Shown: positions 17,394-27,496, counted from the stretch's first letter. The stretch: 64,000 nt of DNA from Scytonema sp. UIC 10036 (GCF_009725235.1 NZ_WJFC01000044.1:1-64000), one strand, 5' to 3'. Program-made: numbers and translations. The notes: a model not told the origin generated them from the sequence alone.

Positions 17394-18107
17394 TTATTTT
17401 TCTTGGTATCCGCCAGCATAAGTGATTACACACATGGTTCTATATTTGGAGTGTGTTCCATAAGCAACACCAGCCACTCTAAAGTTAGGATTAAAAATGT
17501 TTTTTCTATGACCGCGATCTGGAACTCCATCGTCAATGATTAGCTGCATAACAATGTCTCTAGCTGTGTTGGGACCATAACTGATATTTTCCCCAGCTGT
17601 AGAAACCCAGTTACCATAACGATTCATTCGAAGAGAGGGATTGCTACCATCAGTACCGTGATGACCTGTATGACCTTTTGGTCCTGAATCTTGAACGTGG
17701 TCTCTTGCGCCTAAAGACATACCCTTAGATATTGTCAGAGGGTTCAAGGGACGAGCATTTCTCAAAAAATCCAGTGCTTCATCAACAGCTGTTACCCCTT
17801 CCTGAGTCAGCAAGAAAACGCGCTCGGAAAGTTTAACTTTTTTACCTTGAAAGCGCTGTCTGTAGCTTTCCATAATCGGAATATAAGCTTGCGGATTGGT
17901 ACGCACTCTGTTCATTTCGACGATCACTTGCTGTTCTAATGTTGATAAATAACCGGAACGTACCGCTACAACAGATTTATCTTCTCTAATAACTGTGGAA
18001 TCCGAGTTTTTTGGCTTAGCTACTGATGGATCGAGCGTCACGAATGGAAACCCGCAGCTAGCTATCATGGCAATAGGGAAAAACACACTTAAACCGTTGC
18101 GACGCAT
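17394..18107 (-). CDS. CAP-domain (SCP/PR1-like) secreted protein, paralogue
   Basis: A 237-residue protein with a secretion signal ([15 protein letters not shown]) and a CAP domain: [30 protein letters not shown] and [19 protein letters not shown]. It is about 60 per cent identical by eye to the neighbour, so the pair arose by tandem duplication. The N-terminal 50 residues differ completely. This copy has an intact C-terminus. Confidence 0.88.
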   Translation of the reverse strand: MRRNGLSVFFPIAMIASCGFPFVTLDPSVAKPKNSDSTVIREDKSVVAVRSGYLSTLEQQVIVEMNRVRTNPQAYIPIMESYRQRFQGKKVKLSERVFLLTQEGVTAVDEALDFLRNARPLNPLTISKGMSLGARDHVQDSGPKGHTGHHGTDGSNPSLRMNRYGNWVSTAGENISYGPNTARDIVMQLIIDDGVPDRGHRKNIFNPNFRVAGVAYGTHSKYRTMCVITYAGGYQEK

Positions 18108-18358
18108 TAATTACCTCACGACTACTGTTCTACGAGTTCATTGGGTTGAATGGATGCACCACGTTTTGCTTAAGTAAAGGAATCAGACTCGGTTAGTAGA
18201 GCACTTCAACAAAACTTGCAACCTGCAACCTTTGTAACCTTTTAAACAACACACCGTAAACCGTAACCCCACATAAAATATACATTATGGGTCAATACAG
18301 AATCTTTTGGAGATTATTTAAGTGTATATATTAACACTAATAATATACGATAATCTAC

Positions 18359-19129
18359 TCAAGTTTTGCGAACGCGAGTTAATAGCTCTTCTATTTCGCC
18401 AAGCTGTATGGCACCGGATAAAACTTCTCCATTCATGATGAAGAAGGGAGTACCGGAAAGCCCTAGCATCTGGGCAAGCTGACTATCTTTTTCAATAGCA
18501 GCCGTAGCGAGAAGGCGATCGCTTTTAAACTTTTCCAAATCTAGATTGAGATTTTTTGCAGTATCTAAGTAGAATTGTTCACCTAGTTGTTTTTGATTGG
18601 TAAAGAGTGCGTCCTGATACTCCCAGAATTTGCCTTGTTGCTGTGCTGCCCAAGCGGCGGTTGCAGCTGGTAAAGCTTGAAGATGAATGTTAGTTAGAGG
18701 AAAATGTTTGTATACGAGAGTGACTTCATCCTGGTGATTTACCATGAACTGCTTTAAGGTTTTGTATGCTTGAGCACAATAAGGACATTCAAAATCAGAA
18801 AATTCAACCAACAAAATTTTTAGTTCTTTAGCTCCCATGGTGGGAGATTGTCCGATAACCGATAAAGGATCGGTTTTCATTTGCTGCACAAAGACTTGTT
18901 GTGCTTGCTGAATTTGAGATCGCTGTTTTTGTTGGTATGCTTGTACTGACTCGACAATCGCTTCTGGATGTTCGCGGATAATTTGTAACACTTGTTGTTC
19001 CAATTGTGGATTCATGCGGGCTGCTTGCGCCGGAAGTGACCAACTTAAGACCACACAAATAAATCCAACTACTGCGAAGCTACGTAGCCTCACCAGTAAT
19101 TTTCTGACCAAATAAGAGGATGCATACAT
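18359..19129 (-). CDS. DsbA-family thiol oxidoreductase
   Basis: A 256-residue exported protein with a signal segment (about residues 14-35, ending AQAA), a helical linker rich in Gln (LEQQVLQIIREHPEAIVESV), and a thioredoxin-like domain with the CPYC active site (DFECPYCAQAYKTL) and cis-Pro loop GLSGTPFFIMNG. It should catalyse disulfide formation in the periplasm or thylakoid lumen, likely with a VKOR-type partner encoded elsewhere. It is closest to BdbD/DsbA-like proteins. Confidence 0.9.
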   Translation of the reverse strand: MYASSYLVRKLLVRLRSFAVVGFICVVLSWSLPAQAARMNPQLEQQVLQIIREHPEAIVESVQAYQQKQRSQIQQAQQVFVQQMKTDPLSVIGQSPTMGAKELKILLVEFSDFECPYCAQAYKTLKQFMVNHQDEVTLVYKHFPLTNIHLQALPAATAAWAAQQQGKFWEYQDALFTNQKQLGEQFYLDTAKNLNLDLEKFKSDRLLATAAIEKDSQLAQMLGLSGTPFFIMNGEVLSGAIQLGEIEELLTRVRKT

Positions 19130-19526
19130 ACCAAATATTTTTTGTATGTAGGTTAAACGGTCTTCACATTCTCTTAGTATTGACTGAGAAGGGGCAGAAA
19201 ATCTAGGTATAAATATTGAATTATCTTATACTTCTATAGGGAATAGATAACGAAGTCTAGTTTTACACATAAAAACTCTACGGAGAAAAATGGCATCTTT
19301 TAAGGTTAAAAGCTTGATTTTACTAGCACGCAGCCCCTTGAAATAAGTCTATACATGGGGGGAAATTTTCAAGAGGATTTAGTTTTGTAACAAAACGAAA
19401 ATGGTATTATCGGGTACTTGACACCCAAAGCCCGTCTCGTAAATTTTTTATGCCAGCCAGCTACGTTAGAAAAATGTCAGTCTTACAATCTTTCCTTCAG
19501 CCCTCTGCCTTATCTTCATCTCTTTA
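19130..19526. other. Intergenic region, no convincing gene
   Basis: About 400 bp between convergent or same-strand small genes. The only frame with a ribosome binding site is an 18-codon ATG frame near 19290 after CTACGGAGAAAA, too short to call. Confidence 0.4.
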
Positions 19527-19847
19527 TTAAGAATCTTTTTCAAGAATTGACTCATTTGATTGATAATGACGGCAACCTTCACACGGCCCTTCAGGATTTA
19601 CAGCACAACGGATATAACCAGAACGGGCATTATAGCGACAACTAATATCACCAATAAGGTAACCGACGCCTTCCAAGTAGTAGCGATCGCTTGTATCGGA
19701 TATATGATTTTGCTGTATCCGTCTTCTTGGAGAAGCCATAGCAACTCGTCTAAACTGCAAGCGTGTTCTAGCCTGAGATTTACGCATTAACCACAGGGAG
19801 AACAGGGATGGTAAGAAACCAATGGCAATCACTAAAAGTGTTTTCAC
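19527..19847 (-). CDS. DUF6464 family protein
   Basis: A 106-residue cyanobacterial protein with one N-terminal membrane segment (LLVIAIGFLPSLFSLWLM), a basic linker and a C-terminal cysteine motif (GDISCRYNARSGYIRCAVNP then GPCEGCRHYQ). The four cysteines suggest a metal or cluster site. Function unknown; the family assignment rests on the Cys-rich core. Confidence 0.8.
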   Translation of the reverse strand: MKTLLVIAIGFLPSLFSLWLMRKSQARTRLQFRRVAMASPRRRIQQNHISDTSDRYYLEGVGYLIGDISCRYNARSGYIRCAVNPEGPCEGCRHYQSNESILEKDS

Positions 19848-19986
19848 TTCAACACCTTCTTTTTAGATCTGTTAGCTGCCACATCACTTTTTCAAAGGTG
19901 GCAATATCTAGTAGAGATGTAAGACGGAGTTGTCACTCTGCTACTTAACTCAGCATAACTGCTACAACTTCAACTGTGTATATATC

Positions 19987-20562
19987 CTACAATCGCCAAT
20001 GAGAAGCCCGTGCATTATCTACCAATAAGCTTTTTTTATAATTTATTCGCCAATACTCAAGTTTATCTATCGTAACTGTCTTGGTTAGAACGTTCACACC
20101 GTTACCCCGCCAAGCCACTTCTGGATCTGTCGTAAAAACACCGCATTCTAATTGTTCTATATTAATATTCCAATACTCGCTAAATCTACTTTTTAAAGTT
20201 ATAACCTGCTCAAAAACTTTGTTTCTATGCTTGTTTCTTCTTTTTCTTTCTGTTGCTCCTGTTGCAGCAGTGTCAATAAATTTAGTTTCAATGATAAAGA
20301 TTTTTTCTGATGATGTAAGATAAACAAAATCACATTTGCCCAAATCTGTATAGTCAGCAATTGGCGATTTTTCAAATAACAATAATTCAGAACATAAAGG
20401 AAACACCTGTTGAATGTTTAGAAATAAATATGCCTGTAGTAAAAGTTCTTTATCATATGGAAATCCGACAACACCCTCAAAAAATCTTTTGATATCTTCT
20501 TGGGGCTGAGGTTGAATTTTTTTACAATATAAAACAAATTTGTGAATTTCATTTCCGATCAT
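19987..20562 (-). CDS. Hypothetical protein with PD-(D/E)XK-like motif
   Basis: A 191-residue soluble protein. The sequence KCDFVYLTSSEKIFIIETKF has the spacing Asp-x(13)-Glu-x-Lys of the PD-(D/E)XK nuclease fold, with a preceding acidic helix. A basic helix (TERKRRNKHRNKVFEQVITL) follows and could contact DNA. The family is not named and the nuclease role is inference. Composition is AT-rich and Lys/Ile-rich relative to neighbours, which could mean transfer. Confidence 0.6.
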   Translation of the reverse strand: MIGNEIHKFVLYCKKIQPQPQEDIKRFFEGVVGFPYDKELLLQAYLFLNIQQVFPLCSELLLFEKSPIADYTDLGKCDFVYLTSSEKIFIIETKFIDTAATGATERKRRNKHRNKVFEQVITLKSRFSEYWNINIEQLECGVFTTDPEVAWRGNGVNVLTKTVTIDKLEYWRINYKKSLLVDNARASHWRL

Positions 20563-20719
20563 TTAAGCATAGCTCCTTCCTCCTTCCACACAGACTTTCC
20601 CTGGCATAAAAATATACCATTTTTTTGAGGAAAGTATCATCCGCAGAAGCCATGAAAAAAACTAATAAGCTGCTGTAAAGACTCCGTTAATTTACTGACT
20701 TATAATGACCGATCGCCTT

Positions 20720-22069
20720 TCACTGTAAACTCTGCACATAAGCAGTAAATCGAGCGTTTTGAAGAGAATGAACGGCTATTCTAGAATCTAGCACCCAATA
20801 TTGACGCCCAAAACGCACATAATGACGGGAATTTTCATTTTGTATAATTCCTATAACTGGAACTTTTGCTTTTTCTTTTTCCCCTAGTTGTGCATTTAAC
20901 AAAACTGTTCTCAGGCGGTCTTGTTCTTCAATAGTTGTTGCTTGCAAAGGTGATAACTCTACCATCACCATTTGTACTGTCTCTACTGGTTCTGCATCTT
21001 CCACAATGAGTTGGATTTGCTCGTCTCTTCGCTCTAATTTTCCCCAGATAATTAACTTAACATCTACTGCTAGTAATGAATTAATTCGCTCGTAAATTTT
21101 AGGAAATACTACAGCTTCTGACTGTGATGTTAAGTCTTCTATCTGCAAAATTGCCATAGGGTCGCCTTTTTTTGTCATAACTTTTTTCACCCCATTTAGC
21201 ATGACAATAGCGGTCATTGTAGAATCTTCTTTTTGTTCCCCAAGTTGTGAAAGGTTAATTGGAGATAACACTCTTGCTGATTGACGTACAGCTTTTAAAG
21301 GATGATCTGATACATAAAAGCCTAGAAGTTCTTTTTCCATCCGCAATTTTTCTTGAGGGGGAAAATCAAGAACGGGTTTTGCTTTGGGTGCTGATTCAAA
21401 ACCATTGGGAGTTTTGTTGGTACTTGTGCTAGAAAATCCACTCCCCAATAAATCAAAAAGATTTCCCTGTCCGCTGGCTCTATCTCTAGCACGGGATTGC
21501 GCCCAATCATAAATAAGTTCAAGATCGTGAACTAGCTGGTTGCGGTTGGAATCTATTTTGTCAAAAGCTCCGCAAGAAATCAGCGCTTCTAAAGTACGTC
21601 GGTTAACAGCACGCAAATCCACGCGATCGCAAAAATTAGCTAAAGATTTAAACTCGCCTTCCGCTTCTCTTGCTTCCAAAATACAAGCTATAGCATTTTG
21701 TCCCACATTGCGAACTGCTGACAATCCAAATAAAATTTTTCCTCCTGAAGGAGTAAAATCTACACCCGAACGATTGATATCTGGAGGTTCTATTTGAATA
21801 CCCATACTCATACAAGTGGCAATATATTTCTGCACCTTGTCTGTGTCATCACTGTTAGCTGTTAACAGTGCTGCCATATATTCCAAAGGATAATTAGCTT
21901 TCAAGTACGCAGTCTGATATGTGACATAGCCATACGCAGTTGAGTGAGATTTATTAAAACAGTTAGATGCGACTAAGCCATTTTTGATAACAAAATTATG
22001 GTCGCGTTCGACCCCAATGTCGTATACAGATTGTTGACCTATAGATTTGCGCGTAATAATTTTAACCAT
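20720..22069 (-). CDS. dnaE: DNA polymerase III alpha subunit, C-terminal half with split-intein IntC
   Basis: The protein is 449 residues. Residues 1-36 (MVKIITRKSIGQQSVYDIGV, then ERDHNFVIKNGLVASN) are the C-terminal fragment of the split DnaE intein. They are followed by the +1 cysteine and extein CFNKSHSTAYGYVTYQTAYL. The rest covers the DnaE C-terminal region with helix-hairpin-helix and OB-fold parts. The partner gene (DnaE-N plus IntN) is not in this window; protein trans-splicing should join the two. A longer frame beginning at 22204 only translates repeat DNA, so ATG 22069 is used. Confidence 0.95.
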   Translation of the reverse strand: MVKIITRKSIGQQSVYDIGVERDHNFVIKNGLVASNCFNKSHSTAYGYVTYQTAYLKANYPLEYMAALLTANSDDTDKVQKYIATCMSMGIQIEPPDINRSGVDFTPSGGKILFGLSAVRNVGQNAIACILEAREAEGEFKSLANFCDRVDLRAVNRRTLEALISCGAFDKIDSNRNQLVHDLELIYDWAQSRARDRASGQGNLFDLLGSGFSSTSTNKTPNGFESAPKAKPVLDFPPQEKLRMEKELLGFYVSDHPLKAVRQSARVLSPINLSQLGEQKEDSTMTAIVMLNGVKKVMTKKGDPMAILQIEDLTSQSEAVVFPKIYERINSLLAVDVKLIIWGKLERRDEQIQLIVEDAEPVETVQMVMVELSPLQATTIEEQDRLRTVLLNAQLGEKEKAKVPVIGIIQNENSRHYVRFGRQYWVLDSRIAVHSLQNARFTAYVQSLQ

Positions 22070-22077
22070 TTTTATAA

Positions 22078-22190
22078 GGGGGTAGGGGGTAGGGGGTAGG
22101 GAGTAGAGACTGAGTACTACCTCGTTCCAGCCTGAGGCTGGGAATGCCTTTCTAAGAGGCTCCGCCTCCTCTACTGAGCCAGAGGGTGTA
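22078..22190. repeat. AGGGGGT array and GCCTGAGGCTGGGAATGC palindromic repeat
   Basis: (GTAGGGG)-type units are followed by a palindromic element of the class CGTTCCAGCCTGAGGCTGG-GAATGC with GAGGCTCCGCCTCC. Related elements lie near 40617, 41864, 44847 and 54350. Confidence 0.8.
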
Positions 22191-22284
22191 AGACAGCAGC
22201 CCACTCACCTGTATTACCAGTCGAAGCCTGAGAACCAGAGAATGAAGTATATATATAATGTAGATAAAATCATACTATGCAGAA

Positions 22285-22309
22285 CGATAAGCCGGGTACG
22301 GCTTGCGCC
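22285..22309. repeat. 25-bp repeat shared with the aldo/keto reductase gene
   Basis: The 25 bases beginning CGATAAGCCGGGTACGG are identical to those at 38667-38691. The palindrome at 45484-45517 shares the core in the inverse orientation. Confidence 0.85.
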
Positions 22310-22395
22310 TCACGATCGCACAACTCAACCAACTCGGTGTGCAGAAAGCCCGATCCTGTATTAAAATCAAGAACTTGAGTGAGAAAGGAGCAATC

Positions 22396-23850
22396 ATGGC
22401 ATTCATCCGCGAGTTGCATACACAGTTAGTAAAAAAAGAACGTTCTGCGGTTGAAATTACTCAAGAGGCTTTAAACCGCATTCAAGCGGTGGAGCCGAAA
22501 TTGCACAGTTTTTTGTCCGTGACTGCCGAACACGCGATCTTGCAAGCGCGGAAAGTGGATGCTAAAATCGCCGCCGGAGAAAATATTGGCATCCTTGCTG
22601 GAATTCCTATTGGTGTTAAGGACAATATGTGTACCAAGGGCATTCCCACTACCTGCGCCTCCCGAATTTTGGAAAACTTTGTTCCGCCATACGAGTCAAC
22701 GGTGACGCAAAAACTGGCAGATGCAGATGCAGTTATGGTAGGAAAAACCAATTTAGATGAGTTTGCTATGGGTGGTTCTACAGAAACTTCCGCCTTCAAA
22801 CTCACGGCTAATCCTTGGGATTTGTCAAGAGTTCCGGGAGGTTCTTCAGGGGGTTCGGCGGCGGCAGTTGCTGCTGAAGAATGTGTTGTGTCTATAGGTT
22901 CCGATACAGGAGGTTCCATCAGACAACCAGCTTCTTTCTGTGGTGTTGTCGGAATGAAACCAACCTATGGGTTAGTTTCTCGTTATGGATTGGTGGCTTT
23001 TGCTTCGTCTTTGGATCAAATAGGTCCCTTCGGACGCACGGTAGAAGATGCTGCGATATTATTGAATGCGATCGCCGGACACGATCCTAAAGATTCCACG
23101 AGTCTAAAAGTAGAAATCCCCGATTACACTGTCAACCTTAAACCAGAACTGCCTAAAGGAAAGCTCAGAATCGGTGTTATCAAAGAAACCTTTGGTGAAG
23201 GATTAGATTCTGAGGTAGAACAAGCCATTAATAAAGCGCTGGAACAACTGCAAGAGTTAGGGGCAGAAATTCAAGAAATTTCCTGTCCTCGATTCCGAGA
23301 TGGTTTACCCAGTTACTATATTATTGCTCCATCAGAGGCATCAGCAAACTTAGCCCGTTACGATGGGGTGAAGTATGGCTACCGTGCGGCTGATGCAGAA
23401 AATTTGCTGTCAATGTATACCCGTACCCGTGCAACTGGCTTTGGTGCAGAAGTCAAACGCCGGATTATGATTGGCACTTATGCTCTTTCTGCTGGTTATT
23501 ACGACGCCTACTATCTCAAAGCGCAAAAAGTCCGCACTCTCATCAAACAAGATTTTGAAAAAGCTTTTGAAAAAGTAGACGTGTTGGTTTGTCCCACAGC
23601 ACCTACGACTGCGTTTAAAGCAGGAGAAAAAACTGCCGATCCCTTAAGTATGTACTTGGTTGACTTGATGACTATTCCTGTCAATCTTGCAGGTTTACCT
23701 GGGATCAGTGTTCCCTGTGGTTTTGATAGCCATGGATTACCAATTGGCTTGCAGTTGATAGGAAACGTGCTGAGAGAAGATCGGCTCTTTCAAGTTGCCT
23801 ACGCCTACGAACAGTCAACCACTTGGCATCAGCAAAAACCGAAAATTTAG
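22396..23850 (+). CDS. gatA: Asp-tRNA(Asn)/Glu-tRNA(Gln) amidotransferase subunit A
   Basis: Glutaminase subunit of GatCAB, which converts misacylated Glu-tRNA(Gln) or Asp-tRNA(Asn) to the amidated form. The 484-residue protein has the Ser-cisSer-Lys amidase triad: Lys in [10 protein letters not shown], serines in [10 protein letters not shown] and [14 protein letters not shown], plus [13 protein letters not shown]. The ATG at 22396 follows a good AAAGGAG site; an upstream in-frame ATG at 22303 gives a low-complexity extension. Partner genes gatB and gatC are not adjacent, which is normal in cyanobacteria. Confidence 0.95.
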   Translation: MAFIRELHTQLVKKERSAVEITQEALNRIQAVEPKLHSFLSVTAEHAILQARKVDAKIAAGENIGILAGIPIGVKDNMCTKGIPTTCASRILENFVPPYESTVTQKLADADAVMVGKTNLDEFAMGGSTETSAFKLTANPWDLSRVPGGSSGGSAAAVAAEECVVSIGSDTGGSIRQPASFCGVVGMKPTYGLVSRYGLVAFASSLDQIGPFGRTVEDAAILLNAIAGHDPKDSTSLKVEIPDYTVNLKPELPKGKLRIGVIKETFGEGLDSEVEQAINKALEQLQELGAEIQEISCPRFRDGLPSYYIIAPSEASANLARYDGVKYGYRAADAENLLSMYTRTRATGFGAEVKRRIMIGTYALSAGYYDAYYLKAQKVRTLIKQDFEKAFEKVDVLVCPTAPTTAFKAGEKTADPLSMYLVDLMTIPVNLAGLPGISVPCGFDSHGLPIGLQLIGNVLREDRLFQVAYAYEQSTTWHQQKPKI

Positions 23851-23996
23851 TTAGTGGTTAGTGGTTAGTGGTTAGTGGTTAGTGGTTGGTGGTTAGTGGT
23901 TAGTGGTTTGTGGTTAGTGGTTAGTTGTTAGTAGTGAGCAACCAACAACCAACAACCAACAACCAACAACTAACCACTAACCACTAACAACCAACT
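23851..23996. repeat. GTTAGTG array and inverted CAACCAA array
   Basis: (TTAGTGG) units are followed by (AACCAAC) units, inverse to each other, between convergent genes gatA and the RodZ-like gene. The array reaches the stop codon of the latter. Confidence 0.85.
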
Positions 23997-24924
23997 ATTG
24001 ACCATTAACGACTTCTGAGGTATACTTAACCTGTTTTACTGTACCCGGTTTTCCCAACGGTGCTGCTTGCTGGTTCTTTGTAGAAACCATCACTGCACCA
24101 GCATTGCCAGAACGAATCACTAACTCTTTTTTTGCTGTCCAAGATTTTCGTTCTCCCTTGGTTAAGGTTCCCTCGAATTCTGTTTTGCCATCTACTTGGA
24201 CTCGTAGCCAGGATTCATCTTGAAGTTCGATAGAAACTTCTACGGGTGAAGTAGCTTCTGCTGAAGGAGATGTTGTGGGAGTCGGGGCGATCGCAGCATT
24301 TGAGGAAGGTTCTGGCGTTGGGGTAACATTAGTCGTAGGTGTTACCTCCAGTTGTGATGTTCTGGAAGTAGGAGCGATCGATACCCTTGGTGTTGGAATG
24401 GGTGAAGGAGTTTGTTGTGCGACTGGGAATGCTTTTGGAGATGGCTCGGATATTACTTTTGAAGCTGTTTTCTTTTCAGAGGAGAGTTGAGATGTTTTTT
24501 CTTTGCTGAAAGATTCAGCAGATGGACGTGGAGGATTAAGTATATATAAAAGTCCCAATGAGGCTGCGACTAACAGCAAAACATATGGTACTGCTAAAGG
24601 TATGTATATATCTGGTTTTTTATTTAACTCCCTGTCGTCTTGGCTGGGTTGTGGAGGCGGAGAGCAAATACTAGCAAAGTCTTGTGCTATGGCTGTTCCA
24701 TCCAATCCTATAGCATCACCGTAATGGCGTACAAACCCTTGAACGTAGACAGGCTCGGGTAGTTCTTCAAATCTTCCCTCTTCTAAGGCTTGTAAGAAAA
24801 TAGGGCGAATCCGCGTATAAGCTGCTAGTTCGTCTATACGTATCGATCTTTCCTCTCTTACTTGCCGTAGACGTGCAACTACTTCCATGAGTTGCTCCTC
24901 TTGAGCCTTGCTTGACAGCTTCAC
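23995..24924 (-). CDS. RodZ-like protein (HTH, membrane segment, DUF4115)
   Basis: A 309-residue protein with an N-terminal HTH of the Cro/RodZ type (RLRQVREERSIRIDELAAYT, then FVRHYGDAIGLD), a membrane segment (about 107-127, IPLAVPYVLLLVAASLGLLYI), a Ser/Thr/Pro-rich linker and a C-terminal beta-domain (DESWLRVQVDGKTEFEGTLT) typical of DUF4115. RodZ links MreB to the cell wall elongation machinery. A second RodZ-like gene is at 26.4 kb. Confidence 0.88.
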   Translation of the reverse strand: MKLSSKAQEEQLMEVVARLRQVREERSIRIDELAAYTRIRPIFLQALEEGRFEELPEPVYVQGFVRHYGDAIGLDGTAIAQDFASICSPPPQPSQDDRELNKKPDIYIPLAVPYVLLLVAASLGLLYILNPPRPSAESFSKEKTSQLSSEKKTASKVISEPSPKAFPVAQQTPSPIPTPRVSIAPTSRTSQLEVTPTTNVTPTPEPSSNAAIAPTPTTSPSAEATSPVEVSIELQDESWLRVQVDGKTEFEGTLTKGERKSWTAKKELVIRSGNAGAVMVSTKNQQAAPLGKPGTVKQVKYTSEVVNGQ

Positions 24925-25110
24925 CGTCTTCTCCTCTTTTTTGCTAATCTTAAAGCATTAATTAACCAATCCACTGAAAGAGTGATAGAAATTTTTACTA
25001 TTTACTATTTACTAATATTATAATAAATCATTTTTTCAGCACGGATTCATAATTTTGTTGAGATAAAGCTATTGTGTTTGACTGGTCATATTGTTTTTAT
25101 AAATACTTCC

Positions 25111-26013
25111 ATGATAATAAATAAGCTGCAACAACCAATACAATTGCTGTTCGTATTTACGAGTGTTGCTATAGTTATAACCTACTGCGCTGTCTGCATA
25201 TTGCTTTTTCTACAGCAATCTCGGTTTATCTTTTTTCCCTCTTCCATTATTGAAACAACACCAGAGTTTTTCAATCTCAATTATGAAGAAGTCTGGTTAC
25301 CTCTCAAGGTTTCATCTAGCAAAGTGCAACGCGTCCACGGTTGGTGGCTACCTTCTAGCCAAGCTGACGGCAAAGTGCTGCTGTATTTTCATGGCAATAG
25401 TATCAACATTGGAGCCAACGTCGTTCGAGCGCATCGGTTTCATCAACTAGGGTTTTCAGTCTTCCTATTTGATTATCGCGGATACGGTCGCAGTGAAGGA
25501 AGCTTTCCCAGTGAGTTACGAATTTATCAAGATGCAGCGACAGCTTGGGAGTACTTAGTCAGTCAGCGCCAAATTTCACCCAACAAAATTTTTCTCTACG
25601 GGCATTCCTTGGGAGGTGCTGTAGCGATCGATCTAGCTGTCAAGCACCCAGAAGCCGCAGGCTTGATTGTAGAAGGCTCTTTTACCTCCATCCGCAAGAT
25701 AATTGCCCATCGGAACAATTTTTGGATGCTGCCAGTCAACTTAATTCTAAAACAGCGGTTTGACTCTATCGTGAAAGTGCCAAATTTAAAAATACCAGTT
25801 TTATTTATTCATGGCACTGCTGATGAGGTAGTTCCCGCCTTTATGAGCAGGAACCTGTATGAAGCGACTCCCGAACCAAAGAACCTAGTTCTAATTTCAG
25901 GAGGAGGACATAATGATGTGGCAGAGGTTGCTCCTTCTGTCTATTATCAGGCAGTACAGTCTTTTGTGAAATACGTGCAGGATCGCAAAAGATCGCAATT
26001 CGTATTGGAATAG
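25111..26013 (+). CDS. Membrane-anchored alpha/beta hydrolase (ABHD13/Bem46-like)
   Basis: A 300-residue protein with an N-terminal membrane anchor (about residues 10-32, VFTSVAIVITYCAVCILLFL), then LYFHGNSINIGANV (oxyanion hole), YRGYGRSEGS, nucleophile elbow GHSLGGAVA, Asp in HGTADEVVP and His in GGGHNDV. This matches the ABHD13/Bem46-like serine hydrolase family. Substrate unknown. ATG 25111 is preferred over an upstream TTG that lacks a ribosome binding site. Divergent from the RodZ-like gene with a 186-bp AT-rich gap. Confidence 0.85.
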   Translation: MIINKLQQPIQLLFVFTSVAIVITYCAVCILLFLQQSRFIFFPSSIIETTPEFFNLNYEEVWLPLKVSSSKVQRVHGWWLPSSQADGKVLLYFHGNSINIGANVVRAHRFHQLGFSVFLFDYRGYGRSEGSFPSELRIYQDAATAWEYLVSQRQISPNKIFLYGHSLGGAVAIDLAVKHPEAAGLIVEGSFTSIRKIIAHRNNFWMLPVNLILKQRFDSIVKVPNLKIPVLFIHGTADEVVPAFMSRNLYEATPEPKNLVLISGGGHNDVAEVAPSVYYQAVQSFVKYVQDRKRSQFVLE

Positions 26014-26410
26014 GGTTGTGATGAGGGATGAAGGCTAAAGGATAAAGTATCAAAAATTTGATTTTTTCCTTCACTGAATAAGTCACATGCACCATAGATA
26101 TATCTAGGGGCTACGATTTATATTGATTTTGTTTATACTCAGGAATTTTCTTGATTGTATTAAGAAAGACGTTTTTATGCGTAATTTTACAAGCAATCGT
26201 TTCTTGGATGCTACCAAGAAAAAAAATACGATCTCTTACCTAATAAGACGTTTAAATAACAGTCTTCTTATTTTTCAATGTGATTTTGACTGCATCCCTC
26301 ATTAGACAGAGAAAAATGATACGTATCCATCCGGAGATGATAAGAAACCGTAGAAGAAATTACATAAGTGAAACTTCGCATTGCTCAACTGCCGAAAGAG
26401 GCTTCCTACA
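26014..26410. other. Intergenic region, no convincing gene
   Basis: AT-rich sequence of about 400 bp between two same-strand genes. A 60-codon frame at 26123-26305 has no ribosome binding site and a biased composition, so it is not called. Confidence 0.4.
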
Positions 26411-27496
26411 ATGGCTACCACATCCCTGTACTTATTAAAATCTCCCGGTCATCCAGCTATAGAAATTTCTCAGGATGAATTACGATCGCTCTTAGATGAA
26501 ATAGAAACCGAATTACATCAAAGTAAAGTTTATCGTCGTGCTCTCGCTATGATGCAACAGTTGCTGGGTTCATCAGGTGAACAAGCCCAAGCACTGTTTC
26601 AATCTATAGGTAGAGAAGCAATTGGTTTAGCTTTTCGCCAATTTGTACAACACTCCCAAAAGGCAGAAGAAGAACACAAGCAATTAGAAAACGACCATCA
26701 GACAGACAACAATAATATAGAAATTGTAGCCACTCTTTCTGAAGAAGCAGAGGTTGTTGATTTCACACCTTGCTTAACAGATGTTAGAGCACACCAAAAA
26801 GAGAGTGTTGAAACAACTGTTCAAAATGATGTGCCATCAAAACCAGAGGTCGTACAAACTATAAAAAGCCAGCCCGCAAAGAAAAAGCAAAGCGGGTGGT
26901 TTAGGAACAAAAAGCCAACAAAAGCTGAACTAGCCGAACAAAAAGCTCAACAACGTATAGAAAGCCTGCGTCAAGTTGGTCAAAAACTGCGGCAAGTTCG
27001 AGAGTCGCAAGGTTTATCACTGAACCAACTTCACGTTTATACTCACGTACCCATCCATCAAATGGCAGCAATTGAAGAAGGTAACTGGGACGCATTGGCA
27101 GAAGATGTCTATGTTCGAGGCTTCATCCGTGTTATGGGCAATGCCCTAGGGCTGGATGGCACAAATTTAGCTGCTTCTTTACCTGTTCCAGAACCAACAA
27201 AATTAGTGTTGCCAACCTCTTATCAATCTCAACTGCAATCCAGTAACTTAGGATTTGGAATCAAACCAGTGCATCTTTATGTAGGGTATGCAGCTCTTGT
27301 TGCTGGTTCCTTGGGAGGATTATCAATCATGTCTCAGCAAGCTAACGCAAATGCGAGTATGGAGACAGGTGAAGTACCGTCCTCTTCTATCAAGCAGTCT
27401 TTGAAAGACGAAAAACTAACTTCCAAACCAGGGCTGCAGTCTAGCACAGCAGGGATCGCGGTTGGTTCTGATATTGCCCCACCAGAAGCACTGTAG
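26411..27496 (+). CDS. HTH-domain membrane protein, RodZ-like N-terminus
   Basis: A 361-residue protein. The N-terminal 90 residues are helical (ISQDELRSLLDEIETELHQS). A Lys/Glu-rich linker leads to a RodZ-type HTH in the middle (about residues 190-250): RQVGQKLRQVRESQGLSLNQ, then GFIRVMGNALGLDG. One membrane segment (about 292-312, LYVGYAALVAGSLGGLSIM) precedes a polar tail. Unlike RodZ, the DUF4115 beta domain is absent. Probably a cyanobacterial septal or envelope scaffold, but that is inference. ATG 26411 is preferred to an upstream TTG. Confidence 0.78.
   Translation: MATTSLYLLKSPGHPAIEISQDELRSLLDEIETELHQSKVYRRALAMMQQLLGSSGEQAQALFQSIGREAIGLAFRQFVQHSQKAEEEHKQLENDHQTDNNNIEIVATLSEEAEVVDFTPCLTDVRAHQKESVETTVQNDVPSKPEVVQTIKSQPAKKKQSGWFRNKKPTKAELAEQKAQQRIESLRQVGQKLRQVRESQGLSLNQLHVYTHVPIHQMAAIEEGNWDALAEDVYVRGFIRVMGNALGLDGTNLAASLPVPEPTKLVLPTSYQSQLQSSNLGFGIKPVHLYVGYAALVAGSLGGLSIMSQQANANASMETGEVPSSSIKQSLKDEKLTSKPGLQSSTAGIAVGSDIAPPEAL

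Noticed and set aside
22070..22204. 45-residue N-terminal extension of DnaE-C
   Set aside because: It translates repeat DNA; the IntC fragment begins at ATG 22069 as in other cyanobacteria.
26123..26305. 60-codon plus-strand frame
   Set aside because: No ribosome site, low-complexity content and no recognisable features.
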